DNA of 64,000 bases from Bin87 sp965207585 (lineage in GTDB: Bacteria > Chloroflexota > Dehalococcoidia > Lucifugimonadales > UBA3495): contig CBDBMT010000003.1 in NCBI GenBank assembly GCA_965207585.1, forward strand, positions 1,178,001-1,242,000. Reading direction: 5' to 3'. Position 1 is the first letter of the stretch. The number at the start of each line of letters is the position of its first letter. A program made the position numbers and the translations under genes. Positions 9,347 through 21,641 of the stretch are shown in pieces. The notes beneath the pieces were generated by a model that ran no database searches, was not told the origin of the DNA, and saw nothing but the letters and a program-made list of their open reading frames with translations.

Positions 9347-10801
9347 ATGCCCGCCCGAACAGGAAAAGAATATATCGCCGGTCTCAGGGACCGCCCCCGG
9401 GAGGTGTGGATACGGGGTGAACTGGTCAGAGACGTGACCAGCCACCCTTACTTTCGCAACGGAGTCCAATCGGTGGCCGCGCTCTACGACCTGCAACACG
9501 ACCCGGAGGTGGGGCCTGAAATGACCTTCACCTCTCCCAGCACCGGAGATCAGGTCGGGCTGTCTTTCATGATACCGAGGACCCATGAAGACCTGGAGCG
9601 GCGGCGCAACATGATGGCCCGCTGGGCATGGACCAGTTGCGGGATGATGGCCCGCACACCGGACTTCCTGAACGTGGCGCTCACCGCCTGGGCCGCCGCC
9701 TCGGACTATTTCGCCCAGAACCGTCCCGAGTTCCAGAAAAACGTGCTGCGTTACCACGAGTTCATCCGGGAGAACGACGTCACTCTCACGCACACGCTGG
9801 TCAACCTGCAGCGGAGCCGCAGTCCGTCCACCGTGGACAACCTGACCGAGCAGGTCGCGTTGACGGTGACCAAAGAGACCGACGCGGGCATTGTGGTCCG
9901 GGGCAGCCGGATTCTCGCCACCCTGGGCCCGATATCCGATGAAATCGCCGTGTACCCGACCCGGACGCACCTGATCGGAGACGACGCCTGGCGCCAGGCG
10001 TTCTCCTTTTCAATTCCCTGCGACACTCCCGGCCTGAAGTTCCTGTGCCGGGAGAGCTTCGACTATGACCGTTCCCGCTTCGACCATCCCCTGGGGTCCC
10101 GGTTCGAAGAGATGGACGCGGTGGTGTTCTTCGACGACGTCCTGGTGCCGTGGGAGCGGGTGTTCCTTCTGGGCGACCCGGAATTATGCAACGCCTATTC
10201 GGCCAGCACTCACGCCCTGGCCCACACCGGACACCAGGTCACCACTCGCCGGGTGGTCAAGACCGAGTTCGTCCTGGGCCTGCTTTCACTGATGATTGAG
10301 ACCTTGGGGTCGACCGAGATACCCCAGGTGCAGGAGCGCATGGGCGAGGTGATCGTTTACCTGGAAACCATGAAGGCTTTGCTGCGGGCCGCCGAGGCGG
10401 ACGCCGAAATCGACCGGTGGGGAGTGATGTGCCCGGCCATGGCGCCGTTCAATGCGAGCCGCGGCCTTTTTCCCACGACCATCTACCCCAGGTTGGCCGA
10501 GATCGTGCAGCAGATGGGTTCCAGCAGCCTGATGGCGCTGCCGGCCGAGGCGGACTTTGACACGCCCATCGCAGCCGAGATCGAACGGTACATGTCCACG
10601 GACACCGCCAGCGCCCGGGACCGGGCCAGGCTGTTCCACCTGGCTTGGGACGTGGCGTGCAGCGCGTTCGGCGGGCGCCAAATTCTGTACGAGCGTTTCT
10701 TCGGGGGCGACCCGGTGCGCAATGCGATGATGCTGTACAGCAACTACGACAAGGAGCCGTCCAAGGCCCGGGTGCAGGAGTTCCTGGACCAAAGCGGGTG
10801 A
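9347..10801 (+). CDS. HpaB family 4-hydroxyphenylacetate 3-hydroxylase / 4-hydroxybutyryl-CoA dehydratase-type flavoprotein
   Basis: The reading begins at ATG 9347, preceded by AAGGGGGAG; an earlier in-frame ATG at 9302 adds 15 residues with no family character. The first residues (RTGKEYIAGLRDRPREVWIRGE) and the FAD-binding middle (SRFDHPLGSRFEEMDAVVFF followed by DDVLVPWERVF) are typical of HpaB-like reduced-flavin monooxygenases and related dehydratases. About 484 residues, normal. Iron-sulfur cysteines of 4-hydroxybutyryl-CoA dehydratase are not obvious, so the monooxygenase reading is favoured. No reductase partner (HpaC) is in the window. Confidence 0.88.
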   Translation: MPARTGKEYIAGLRDRPREVWIRGELVRDVTSHPYFRNGVQSVAALYDLQHDPEVGPEMTFTSPSTGDQVGLSFMIPRTHEDLERRRNMMARWAWTSCGMMARTPDFLNVALTAWAAASDYFAQNRPEFQKNVLRYHEFIRENDVTLTHTLVNLQRSRSPSTVDNLTEQVALTVTKETDAGIVVRGSRILATLGPISDEIAVYPTRTHLIGDDAWRQAFSFSIPCDTPGLKFLCRESFDYDRSRFDHPLGSRFEEMDAVVFFDDVLVPWERVFLLGDPELCNAYSASTHALAHTGHQVTTRRVVKTEFVLGLLSLMIETLGSTEIPQVQERMGEVIVYLETMKALLRAAEADAEIDRWGVMCPAMAPFNASRGLFPTTIYPRLAEIVQQMGSSSLMALPAEADFDTPIAAEIERYMSTDTASARDRARLFHLAWDVACSAFGGRQILYERFFGGDPVRNAMMLYSNYDKEPSKARVQEFLDQSG

Positions 10802-10827
10802 GCCAGTGCAAATTATCTTTGAACGCC

Positions 10828-11640
10828 TCACAAACACCGCTCCGCCTCGGAACGGATGTAGTCCCGGAACTGCTGGGGCAGCCCGGCGGCATCGGCGGCC
10901 TGGGCATTTTCCCGGATGCGCTCCGGGCGGGAGGTGGTGGGGATGGCCGAACTCACGCGGCGGTCAGAGATGACCCAAGCCAACAGGGCCTGGGCCCAGG
11001 TGTTGATGCCGTGGTCCCGCAGCGGCGCGAGGTCAGGCTGCTGTTTCAGGTCCAGGACGTAGCGGCCTTTCTGCAAAGGTTCCATCACCAGGACGCCGGT
11101 ACCCAGCTCCTCAGCCAGGGGCAGCAGCTCGTCCTCAACGTTCCGGTTCAGCACGTTGTAGGGGATCTGGACGGTGTCCACTCGACCCTGGCGCATCAGG
11201 TCCATGATGGTGGGGTAGGCATCAGGCGCCATGGCAGACACGCCCACCATACCGATCCTGCCTTCTGCCTTGAGGCGCTCCAGGATGGGCAGGTGGGTCT
11301 GCCAGTCGATCATGTTATGGACCTGAAAGAGGTCGATATATTCGGTCTGCAGCAGTTCGAAGGAACGGGCAATCTGGGCTTCTCCAGCCTCCTTGCCCTC
11401 GGTGCGCACCTTGGTGGCGATGTAGAACCGGTCCCGACGTTCCTCAGTGATCTCGCCCAGGACCTGCTCCGCGTGGCCGTACCAGGCGGCGGTGTCGATC
11501 AGGTTTACGTCGTTATCCAGGCAGTTGTCCACGATCTGTCTTCGGACGGCGATCTCGTCGTGGTCGGTGACGTCGAAAGTTCGCAGCGTTCCCAGCCCAA
11601 TGACTGAAACGTCCAGGTTGCCAAGTTTGCGGTATTCCAT
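10828..11640 (-). CDS. Aldo/keto reductase
   Basis: NAD(P)H-dependent oxidoreductase of the AKR TIM-barrel superfamily. The catalytic tetrad can be read as Asp49 (LIDTA), Tyr54 (AWYG), Lys77 (IATKV) and His108 (QVHN). The C-terminal cofactor-binding stretch (IPTTSRPERIRENAQA) is present. 270 residues, slightly short but complete. Convergent with the HpaB-type gene with 26 bp between stop codons; no obvious terminator fits in that gap. Confidence 0.92.
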   Translation of the reverse strand: MEYRKLGNLDVSVIGLGTLRTFDVTDHDEIAVRRQIVDNCLDNDVNLIDTAAWYGHAEQVLGEITEERRDRFYIATKVRTEGKEAGEAQIARSFELLQTEYIDLFQVHNMIDWQTHLPILERLKAEGRIGMVGVSAMAPDAYPTIMDLMRQGRVDTVQIPYNVLNRNVEDELLPLAEELGTGVLVMEPLQKGRYVLDLKQQPDLAPLRDHGINTWAQALLAWVISDRRVSSAIPTTSRPERIRENAQAADAAGLPQQFRDYIRSEAERCL

Positions 11641-11842
11641 CTTTTATTGACCTCGCCCGAGGGAGTAATGCAAACACGTACATGGGGGATGCGCGTGATT
11701 TGTCCCCAGCGGTTGTACCACTTACCATGCTCGCCCGACCAGTCCCGAACATGCCTCAGAGCACGGTACGGCTCGCTATTCCCGCGCTTGCCGGATTCCA
11801 GGACGGTTTGTCCATGCGAAACTAACCGAAGGTGAAGGAACC

Positions 11843-12679
11843 ATGACCCAAGCGACCACATTGGATGAATTGATCGGCAAGTTCGAGGTTCTCCTGTTCG
11901 ATTCCGACGGAGTGCTGGCCCGGTGGCCCGGCGCCGTTCCGGGAGCTCCCCAAGCCATTGACCGACTGAATTCGCTGAACAAGCCCTATTTCGTCCTGAC
12001 CAACGATGCCTCCGCACTCCCCGAGACCCGCGCTGCTCGGTACCGGGAACTGGGGTTGGACATTGATGACGGCCGGATTATCACCGCAGGGTCCCTGCTG
12101 ACTGCCCATTTCTCAGAGCTTGGCATCACCGGATCGAGGTGCGTCGTATTGGGAACGGAAGACAGCGCCGACTACGTTAGAGCAGCGGGCGGGGAGGTGG
12201 TTTCGTTTGAAGGCGATTTTGACGTGCTGGTGATCGGCGACCAATTGGGCTTTCCGTTTTTGGAGGCCACCGGAGCGGTTCTGACGAACTTGTTCCGGAA
12301 GATCGACCGGGACGAGACGCCCCACCTCGTGCTCCCGAACCCGGACGTGATTTATCCGGAAGGTGATGGCTACGGCTTTGCCAGCGGCGCCGTGGCGCTG
12401 ATGTTCGAGGCCGCCATGGCGCTCCGATATCCCGGCCGAACCGACCTTGTGTTCACCCGGTTGGGCAAGCCCCACCCCGCAATGTTCGAAGAGGCGTTCC
12501 GTCGCTCCGGAACCCGCGATGCGGTGATGATCGGAGATACGCCAGGCACCGACATCAGGGGAGCCAATCACGTGGGGATAGCGTCGGTGCTGATGGGAAC
12601 CGGGGTCGCGATTGCCGATGCGTCCATGCTCCCGGAGACGGACAGACCTACATACCTGATGGCGTCGCTTGTACCCTGA
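11843..12679 (+). CDS. HAD superfamily hydrolase, NagD/phosphoglycolate-phosphatase-like
   Basis: Motif I is DSDGV near residue 20 (nucleophile Asp plus second Asp), motif II is LTND near residue 52, the motif III lysine is in LGKPHPAMFEEA and motif IV is MIGDTPGTD. The cap insertion between motifs II and III and the KPHP segment are typical of the class IIA (NagD, nitrophenylphosphatase) branch. 278 residues, normal. AAGGAACC just upstream of the ATG is a fair ribosome binding site. Substrate unknown. Confidence 0.9.
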   Translation: MTQATTLDELIGKFEVLLFDSDGVLARWPGAVPGAPQAIDRLNSLNKPYFVLTNDASALPETRAARYRELGLDIDDGRIITAGSLLTAHFSELGITGSRCVVLGTEDSADYVRAAGGEVVSFEGDFDVLVIGDQLGFPFLEATGAVLTNLFRKIDRDETPHLVLPNPDVIYPEGDGYGFASGAVALMFEAAMALRYPGRTDLVFTRLGKPHPAMFEEAFRRSGTRDAVMIGDTPGTDIRGANHVGIASVLMGTGVAIADASMLPETDRPTYLMASLVP

Positions 12680-12954
12680 CCGAGCGGCCCAGCAAAAATA
12701 CCGAGCGGCAGCAGACCTCACACGTACCCATTTTTGTCATCGCGTAGAACGCTGCCCCGTAGCGTTCGCGTTTCCTGGAACACGGCCCCCACCAACAACG
12801 AGATTAATGACAGTTTGACGGAAAGCGAGTAAGCGTGAAACGTGACCGGCTCTGGACGGTCGCGCGCCAGCGGAGTATCTTGCGGCCAGGTACCCCCGTG
12901 CTGAGGTTTCAGCAACATGACCCAGAGCCACCACGAGCACGACGAGGTTGAACC

Positions 12955-14310
12955 ATGCCTGAACTCCACGAGCTTTCGGTGGCAGAAGCCGCCGCGCAGA
13001 TTCGCGAAGGAACCCTGTCGCCGGTGGCATTGGCCGAGTCGCTGCTGGCCCGCATCGACGCGCTGGACGGCGACCTGCAAGCGTGGGTCACCATCGACCG
13101 CGACGCGGTGTTGTCCGCAGCCCGACAGCGGGAGGAAGAGGTGCAGCGGGGAGATCCGTTGGGCCTGATCCACGGCGTGCCCGTGGGCCTCAAGGACATT
13201 TTCTACACTGAAGGGATGCTCACCGCCTGTGGGTCGAAGGTGTACGCCGACTTCGTGCCGGAGTTCGATGCAACATCGGTGGCCAATATCAAGGCGGCCG
13301 GCGGGATCATCCTCGGCAAGGCGGTCACCACCGAGTTCGCCTCCTCCGACCCCTCGCCGACGCGCAACCCGTGGAACCTGGAGCACACCCCCGGCGGCTC
13401 CAGCAGCGGGTCGTCTGCCGCGGTGGCGGCGCGGATGGTTCCGGCGGCGCTGGGTTCCCAGACCGGCGGGTCCACCTGCCGGCCGGCGGGCTACAACGGC
13501 ATCGTCGGCGTGAAGCCCACCTACGGGCGCATCTCCCGGTACGGTGTGGCACCGTTAAGCTGGTCGCTGGACCACGTGGGCATCCTGACCCGGACGGTGG
13601 CCGATGCCGCGCTGATGCTGACCGTGCTCAGCGGAGCGGACGACAATGATCCGGGCAGCCTGCGCGAGCCGGTGCCCGACTTCAGCGCGCAGATGACCGA
13701 ACATGACCGGCCGCCGCGCGTCGGGCTGGTGCGGCAGTACTACCAGGACTATGCCACGCCGGAGATGTGGGCACACACCGAGGCCATTGCAAATCAACTG
13801 GCGGAGGCGGGAGCTGAGGTCGAGGAGATATCGTTGCCGGACAGCTTCGCCGTGGTCCACCGGTTCCAGCGCATCGTGTCGAACGTCGAGTGCGCGGCAA
13901 TCCATGAGGCCAACCACCGCGTGCGCGCCGGCGACTACGGCCCACGCATCCGCGCCGGCATGGAGATGGGCATGATCATGCCCACGTCGGCGTATTTGAA
14001 AGCCCAGCGGCTGCGACGGCAGTTCCGCGCCGACTTCAGCGAGATGGCTGCCAGAGTAGATGTCGTGATGACGCCGGCGATGCCGGCGCCGGCTCCCCGC
14101 GACCTGAACACCACCGGCGATGCGGCGTTCCAGGTGCCGTGGTCGGCCTCCGGGTTGCCCACGGTGGTAGTCTCGACGGGCCTGAGCGAGCTGGGCATGC
14201 CCATGGCGGTGCAGTTCGGCGGCCCGTGGGCGCAGGAGGGCCGGGTCCTGGGCGCGGCGCAGTGGTGCGAGCGGATCGCCGGGTTGAGCCAGGCGCCGCC
14301 GATCGGCTGA
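12955..14310 (+). CDS. Amidase signature family amidase
   Basis: Hydrolyses C-N bonds with a Ser-cisSer-Lys triad. Lys80 is in VGLKDIF, the Ser-rich block GGSSSGSSAAVAA is at about 143-155 and the nucleophile block LGSQTGGSTCRPAGYNGIVG at about 164-183. 451 residues, usual length. GatA-like features are partly shared, but no gatB or gatC lies nearby, so a catabolic amidase is the better reading. The 275 bp upstream (12680-12954) hold no recognisable gene. Confidence 0.93.
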   Translation: MPELHELSVAEAAAQIREGTLSPVALAESLLARIDALDGDLQAWVTIDRDAVLSAARQREEEVQRGDPLGLIHGVPVGLKDIFYTEGMLTACGSKVYADFVPEFDATSVANIKAAGGIILGKAVTTEFASSDPSPTRNPWNLEHTPGGSSSGSSAAVAARMVPAALGSQTGGSTCRPAGYNGIVGVKPTYGRISRYGVAPLSWSLDHVGILTRTVADAALMLTVLSGADDNDPGSLREPVPDFSAQMTEHDRPPRVGLVRQYYQDYATPEMWAHTEAIANQLAEAGAEVEEISLPDSFAVVHRFQRIVSNVECAAIHEANHRVRAGDYGPRIRAGMEMGMIMPTSAYLKAQRLRRQFRADFSEMAARVDVVMTPAMPAPAPRDLNTTGDAAFQVPWSASGLPTVVVSTGLSELGMPMAVQFGGPWAQEGRVLGAAQWCERIAGLSQAPPIG

Positions 14311-14360
14311 CATCGTCAATTTCGGAACCTGCTGGTCGGACGATATGGAGAATGCCGGTT

Positions 14361-14366
14361 TATAAT
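14361..14366 (+). promoter_or_regulatory. -10 box before the GMC oxidoreductase
   Basis: A perfect TATAAT, 69 nt before the ATG at 14435, in the gap after the amidase stop. The -35 region is weak. Confidence 0.4.
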
Positions 14367-14434
14367 CGGAGAAATCCCGGAACGTCCTAACTAGCAAATC
14401 CTACATTCAAAGACGGAGCAATTAAGGGGGACCC

Positions 14435-16009
14435 ATGAAATATGACGTCGTTATCGTCGGTGGGGGAGCGGCCGGATCCGTGTTGGCCAGCAGATTGGCT
14501 GAAAACGCGAATACCTCCGTTCTGTTGCTGGAAGCCGGGCCGGATTACCCTGATCCAGACCTTCTTCCGGACGAGATAAAGTTCGGATACACAAGTTATG
14601 CGGAATCCCCGGAATCGGAGCATAACTGGGCCCTGCGGGGAACGATCACCGAGGAGCAGGGCGAGATCCACGTCGCGCAGGGCAAGGTGATCGGAGGCGG
14701 GTCGTCCATCAACGGTCAAGCAATGCAAAGGGGGTTGCCTGAGGATTTCGACTCCTGGGCTGCCATGGGCAACGATGAATGGTCCTATGACAAGGTGCTG
14801 CCCTACTTCAGGAAATCCGAGCACGATCTCGACATTCGGGATGATTTTCATGGAACCGAAGGACCGATGCCGGTAAGGCGTCGTCAATCCGGTCCCTGGG
14901 CAGATATCCAAACGGCCTTCCACGCAGCGTGTCTGGAGGCGGGTTACGGGATAGTCGAGGATACCAATGGCCCGAACCCCGCGGGCGTTGGCGTGTGGCC
15001 CTCGAACAACCTGGACGGCTGGAGGATGAGCGCCGCCATCACCCACCTGAATCCCATGCGCCACCGTCTCAACCTTACGGTGCGGGGAGGGGTTTTCGTC
15101 AGGAAGGTATTGATCGAGGATCGACAGGTCGTCGGTGTGGAAGCGGAAAGCGGAGGCGAGATTTTCAACGTCGAAGCAGACCGGGTGGTGTTGAGCGCCG
15201 GGGCTCTCAAGTCGCCCCACCTGCTGATGCTGTCGGGCATCGGCCCAAGAGATCAACTGGAACAATTCGGGATACCGGTGGTTCATGAGCTTCCCGGGGT
15301 GGGTCAGAACCTGTTCAACCACCTGAGCGCCCAGATCACCTTTAAAGTCAAAGACGGCATTACCCTGACTTCTGATCTCGATGCGGCGCGCTTTTGTCTG
15401 CACTACACCGCCCAAGGGTCCAGCTATGTCAATGACATGCTGCTGAGGACCACCCCGATGGTTGACGAACGGCCGGAGCGCGTGCCCGGTCTCCGGACCA
15501 AGTTCCTCAACGATGACGTTCCCGCGGATCGGGTGGCGCGAATCTCATGCACGCTCGGACTGCCCGACGGCGCAGGATACGTCAGGCTGGCGTCCGCCGA
15601 CCCCACAGTGCAGCCGGAGTTCAACTACCGCTATCTTCAGCATCCCAACGACAAGCGTCGGGTGAGGGAAGGCATCCGAATGGCGATCGGATTCCTTGAA
15701 ACCGAGGCGTATAAGGACGTGGCCGATTACCGGCTCCACCCAACGGATGATATTGTGGCCGACGACGACGCGTTGGACGTCTACATACGCCAAACCGTTG
15801 GAACAGCCAGGCATGTGTCGGGCACCTGCAAGATGGGCCCGGATTCAGACCCGATGGCGGTGGTTGATCAATACTGCAACGTCAAGGGAATAACGGGGCT
15901 GTCGGTGGTCGATGCGTCGGTGATGCCTCGGGTTACAAGGTCGGGCGGCAGCCATGCAACGGTGGTCATGATCGGGGAACGCGCCGTCGACTTGATTGCG
16001 TCGGCGTGA
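14435..16009 (+). CDS. GMC family FAD oxidoreductase (choline dehydrogenase-like)
   Basis: Alcohol-oxidising flavoprotein. The N-terminal dinucleotide fold VGGGAAGSVLASRL ends in LLEAG, the GMC signature is seen as GKVIGGGSSINGQ, and the second signature as GALKSPHLLMLSGIGP. C-terminal active-site residues are the His of RHVSGTCKMG and the His of GGSHATVV. 524 residues, normal. AAGGGGGACC precedes the ATG. Substrate not predictable; choline or another polyol is a family default, not a finding here. Confidence 0.93.
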   Translation: MKYDVVIVGGGAAGSVLASRLAENANTSVLLLEAGPDYPDPDLLPDEIKFGYTSYAESPESEHNWALRGTITEEQGEIHVAQGKVIGGGSSINGQAMQRGLPEDFDSWAAMGNDEWSYDKVLPYFRKSEHDLDIRDDFHGTEGPMPVRRRQSGPWADIQTAFHAACLEAGYGIVEDTNGPNPAGVGVWPSNNLDGWRMSAAITHLNPMRHRLNLTVRGGVFVRKVLIEDRQVVGVEAESGGEIFNVEADRVVLSAGALKSPHLLMLSGIGPRDQLEQFGIPVVHELPGVGQNLFNHLSAQITFKVKDGITLTSDLDAARFCLHYTAQGSSYVNDMLLRTTPMVDERPERVPGLRTKFLNDDVPADRVARISCTLGLPDGAGYVRLASADPTVQPEFNYRYLQHPNDKRRVREGIRMAIGFLETEAYKDVADYRLHPTDDIVADDDALDVYIRQTVGTARHVSGTCKMGPDSDPMAVVDQYCNVKGITGLSVVDASVMPRVTRSGGSHATVVMIGERAVDLIASA

Positions 16010-16124
16010 TAATAGCCGGCAGCGTGGTTCTTGTCTGATGATCCCGCCTTGGAAGCACCGCCGCTGCTTACAATGAAGAGCGTAGCCTCCGTACAACCCT
16101 TGCCCGCGTCAACGACGCGACCCC

Positions 16125-18449
16125 ATGCCCCTATCGTCACAAAACACCCTGGTTCTCCCCGTCGCCGGGATGACGTGCGCGGCGTGCGTCTACCACGTGG
16201 GCGAAGCGCTGCGCTCCGTTGAAGGGGTAGCCGAGGTCAGCGTCAACCTGGCGACCGAGCGGGCGACGATCAGCCTGGATGATGCCGAAGGCGCCAACTC
16301 ACCCGACCTGGAAACGTTGGCCCGGGCCGTTGCCGACGCCGGATACCGCCTGGATACCAACCCGCCATCGACCACCGACGATGGCGGGGGCGTCAGCCCG
16401 CGAGCGCGGGAGGAAAAGCGAGTCAGGGTACGGTTGATCGTCGCCGCCGTGGGCGGCGGCGCGCTGCTGCTGGGCAGTTTCCCGGCGCTGCCCTGGACGC
16501 CCGGGCTGCTGACGCTTTGGTGGTATCCGTTACTGCTATGGGCGGTGGCAACTCCGGTCCAACTGTGGGCCGGATGGTCGTTCTACACCGCCGGCTGGGC
16601 CGGACTTCGGCGGTTGCAGCCCAACATGCACACGCTGATCGCCCTGGGCACGTCGGTGGCATACGGCTACAGCGCGGTAGTGGTCATGATCACGCTGCTC
16701 GCTCCCGGTGCATTGGCTACATCGGCAGGGCACCAATTGCACTTCGACATGGCGGCAATAATCGTCGCGCTGATCCTGCTGGGACGCTGGCTGGAGGCCC
16801 GTGCCCTGTCGCGCACGTCCAGCGCAATTGAACGGCTGCTGGATCTGCGTCCCCAAACGGCGCACCTCATGGCGGCAGACGGATCAATATCGGACGTGCC
16901 GGTGGACCGCGTAGAAACCGGCGACACGCTGGCCGTGCGTCCGGGCGAGCAGATCCCCGTCGACGGCGAGGTGACCAGTGGGACCACCGTCGTCGATCAG
17001 TCGGCCCTGACCGGGGAGAGCGTGCCGGCCGAGAAATCCGCCGGTGATCCGGTGTTTGGCGGCACCCTGAACGGCGCCGGGGCAATACTGATGCGGGCCA
17101 CCCGGGTGGGCGCGGATACGACGCTGGCGCAGGTGATCCGGCTGGTGGAAGAGGCCCAGGGCTCGGCCGCGCCGGTGCAGCGCCTGGCCGACCGGGTGGC
17201 GGCCTGGTTCGTGCCGGCGGTGGGACTGATCGCCCTGGCCGCGGCGGTGCTGTGGCTGTTCCTGGGGCCGGACCCGGCGGTGCGGTACGCAATGCTGACC
17301 CTGGTCGCGGTCTTCATCATCGCGTGCCCGTGCGCGCTGGGGCTGGCAACCCCCACCGCCATCATCGTGGGCGTGGGCAGAAGCGCGGAGCGGGGCATCC
17401 TGATCCGGAGCGCGGCCGCGCTGGAAACCGCCCATCGGGTGGACGTGGTCGCCCTGGACAAAACCGGGACGCTGACCACGGGGCAACTGGAAGTCACGGA
17501 CATCGTACCCGCTGCCGGCGTCTCGCATGCCCACGTTTTGCGTTGCGCGGCGTCAGTGGAAACAATGTCGGAGCACCCGATGGGTCAGGCCGTCCGGCGC
17601 CGGGCTCAAGCTGGGAACCTGGCGGTCGCTCCGTCCACGGAATTCGTTGCCCACACCGGCGCCGGTGTAACCGCGGTGGTGAACGACGAGGAGGTGGCAG
17701 TGGGCAACGCCTCCTTGATGGCAGAGGTTGGCGTGTCACCAGGAAACGAACTGGCCGCAACGGCCACGCTGCTCGCCCAGCGTGGCGAGACGCCGATGTT
17801 CGTGGCCCAGGGCAAGCGCATCCTCGGCGTCATCGCCGTGGCCGACACGGTGAAACCCGGCGCTCCCCATGCGGTGGCGGCCCTGCACGAGATGGGAGTG
17901 CGCACGGTGATGCTCTCCGGGGACCGGCCGGAAGTAGCGGCGTCCGTGGCATCGGCTTGTGGCATCGATGAGTACCGGGCCGGAATGCTGCCGGCCGACA
18001 AGGCGGAGGAGGTCTCCAGGTTGCAGGATGCTGGACACATCGTGGCGATGGCCGGCGACGGCATCAACGACGCGCCGGCCCTGGCTCGCGCCAACGTGGG
18101 GATTGCCATGGGCGGGGGCACGGACATCGCACGGGAGACAGCGGACGTCACGCTGATGCGGGATGACCTCACGGGCGTTGCCACCGCGCTGAAGATGTCC
18201 CGGGCAACCATGCGCACCATCCGGCAAAACCTCTTCTGGGCGTTCTTCTACAACACGCTGCTGATCCCCGTGGCAGCCGGGGCACTGTACCCGGTGTTCA
18301 CCGCGCTGGGCGGCGTGCCTTCGGGTCTGGTGTTCTTCTTCGGCGAGGCCGGTTTCCTGAACCCCATCCTGGCCGCGCTGGCCATGGCGTTCAGCTCGGT
18401 CAGCGTGGTGAGCAACTCGCTGCGCCTGCGACGGGCCAACCTCGGGTGA
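16125..18449 (+). CDS. copA: Copper-type P1B ATPase
   Basis: Heavy-metal export ATPase of the inner membrane. One N-terminal HMA domain (about residues 8-75) carries the metal-binding GMTCAAC. Transmembrane helices flank the actuator TGES motif, the ion site is Cys401-Pro402-Cys403 (CPC), the phosphorylated Asp445 is in DKTGT, and the hinge is GDGINDAPAL. Cu(I) is favoured by CPC together with the later YN and MxxxS-type segments (FFYNTLLIPVAAG, MAFSSVSVVSNS). 774 residues. A YHS metal-binding gene follows 89 bp downstream, as often seen beside copper ATPases. No CsoR or CueR regulator is visible nearby. Confidence 0.95.
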   Translation: MPLSSQNTLVLPVAGMTCAACVYHVGEALRSVEGVAEVSVNLATERATISLDDAEGANSPDLETLARAVADAGYRLDTNPPSTTDDGGGVSPRAREEKRVRVRLIVAAVGGGALLLGSFPALPWTPGLLTLWWYPLLLWAVATPVQLWAGWSFYTAGWAGLRRLQPNMHTLIALGTSVAYGYSAVVVMITLLAPGALATSAGHQLHFDMAAIIVALILLGRWLEARALSRTSSAIERLLDLRPQTAHLMAADGSISDVPVDRVETGDTLAVRPGEQIPVDGEVTSGTTVVDQSALTGESVPAEKSAGDPVFGGTLNGAGAILMRATRVGADTTLAQVIRLVEEAQGSAAPVQRLADRVAAWFVPAVGLIALAAAVLWLFLGPDPAVRYAMLTLVAVFIIACPCALGLATPTAIIVGVGRSAERGILIRSAAALETAHRVDVVALDKTGTLTTGQLEVTDIVPAAGVSHAHVLRCAASVETMSEHPMGQAVRRRAQAGNLAVAPSTEFVAHTGAGVTAVVNDEEVAVGNASLMAEVGVSPGNELAATATLLAQRGETPMFVAQGKRILGVIAVADTVKPGAPHAVAALHEMGVRTVMLSGDRPEVAASVASACGIDEYRAGMLPADKAEEVSRLQDAGHIVAMAGDGINDAPALARANVGIAMGGGTDIARETADVTLMRDDLTGVATALKMSRATMRTIRQNLFWAFFYNTLLIPVAAGALYPVFTALGGVPSGLVFFFGEAGFLNPILAALAMAFSSVSVVSNSLRLRRANLG

Positions 18450-18494
18450 ACGCCGACGGACCACGAGCGTGTGCGCCGGCGAGGTTTTCGCTGG

Positions 18495-18500
18495 TACAAT
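18495..18500 (+). promoter_or_regulatory. Extended -10 promoter of the YHS gene
   Basis: TACAAT preceded by TGG (TGnTACAAT) 39 nt before the YHS start. It implies that the YHS gene has its own promoter besides read-through from copA. Confidence 0.4.
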
Positions 18501-18538
18501 CGGCATCATAGTCAGCCGTAGACAACCGGAGAAGACCC

Positions 18539-18772
18539 ATGGCAACCGCAACCGACCCCATTTGCCTCATGCAGGTGGATACCGACAATCCCAACGGCGG
18601 GACCAGCGAATACGAGGGGCAAACCTACTACTTCTGCGCGCCGGGATGCCGCATTGCCTTCGAGCGCGACCCGGAAGGGTGGGCGTCCGGCCGCAACAAG
18701 CCCATTGCCATGGAGGAGCCGCAACCGCAGCCGGTTACTTTCGTGCGCCGGCTGTTCCGTCGCGGCAACTGA
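18539..18772 (+). CDS. YHS domain metal-binding protein
   Basis: A 77-residue protein with the YHS/TRASH-like zinc/copper motif: Asp-Pro-Ile-Cys at the start, then TYYFCAPGC with two cysteines and RIAFERDPEGW. Such domains occur fused to or beside copper ATPases and are thought to bind or sense metal. GGAGA lies just ahead of the ATG. The C-terminal 20 residues are basic and proline-rich. Position after copA supports a role in copper handling; this is inference. Confidence 0.85.
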   Translation: MATATDPICLMQVDTDNPNGGTSEYEGQTYYFCAPGCRIAFERDPEGWASGRNKPIAMEEPQPQPVTFVRRLFRRGN

Positions 18773-18799
18773 CCCTCACGGCCAGCCACCAAACACGAA

Positions 18800-18827
18800 G
18801 GGCGGGTTTCGAACCCGCCCACTTTTT
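18800..18827 (+). terminator. Intrinsic terminator after the copA-YHS unit
   Basis: A 9-bp GC-rich perfect stem (18800-18808 with 18812-18820), loop TCG, then ACTTTTTC on the plus strand. It sits between the YHS stop and the convergent secA stop. Confidence 0.8.
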
Positions 18828-18846
18828 CGGTCCCGACTGGCGTTGG

Positions 18847-21495
<2,649 letters not shown>

Positions 21496-21573
21496 AGGAA
21501 TCCCTCGCCCGTTCCTTCTTTTGGCAGAAGAAGGAACGCCATGCCAGTATAGCAAGGATGCCCCGGGTACGTT

Positions 21574-21605
21574 GAAAATCCCCGGTCGGATTGCCGACCG
21601 GGGAT
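21574..21605 (-). terminator. Intrinsic terminator of the DUF3800 gene
   Basis: A 12-bp perfect stem (21578-21589 with 21594-21605), loop of four bases, followed on the minus strand by a short T-run (GATTTTC). It lies 37 bp after the minus-strand stop at 21642. Confidence 0.8.
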
Positions 21606-21641
21606 CGATCACATTACGAGGATCAGCGGCCGAGCCGCCGC

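Noticed and set aside
10828..10830. TGA after Cys-Leu at the end of the aldo/keto reductase as Sec read-through
   Set aside because: The protein is complete at this point and no family sequence follows.
18800..18820. GGTTTCGAACC as a tRNA T-arm
   Set aside because: No acceptor, D or anticodon arms; it is the stem-loop of a terminator with a T-run.
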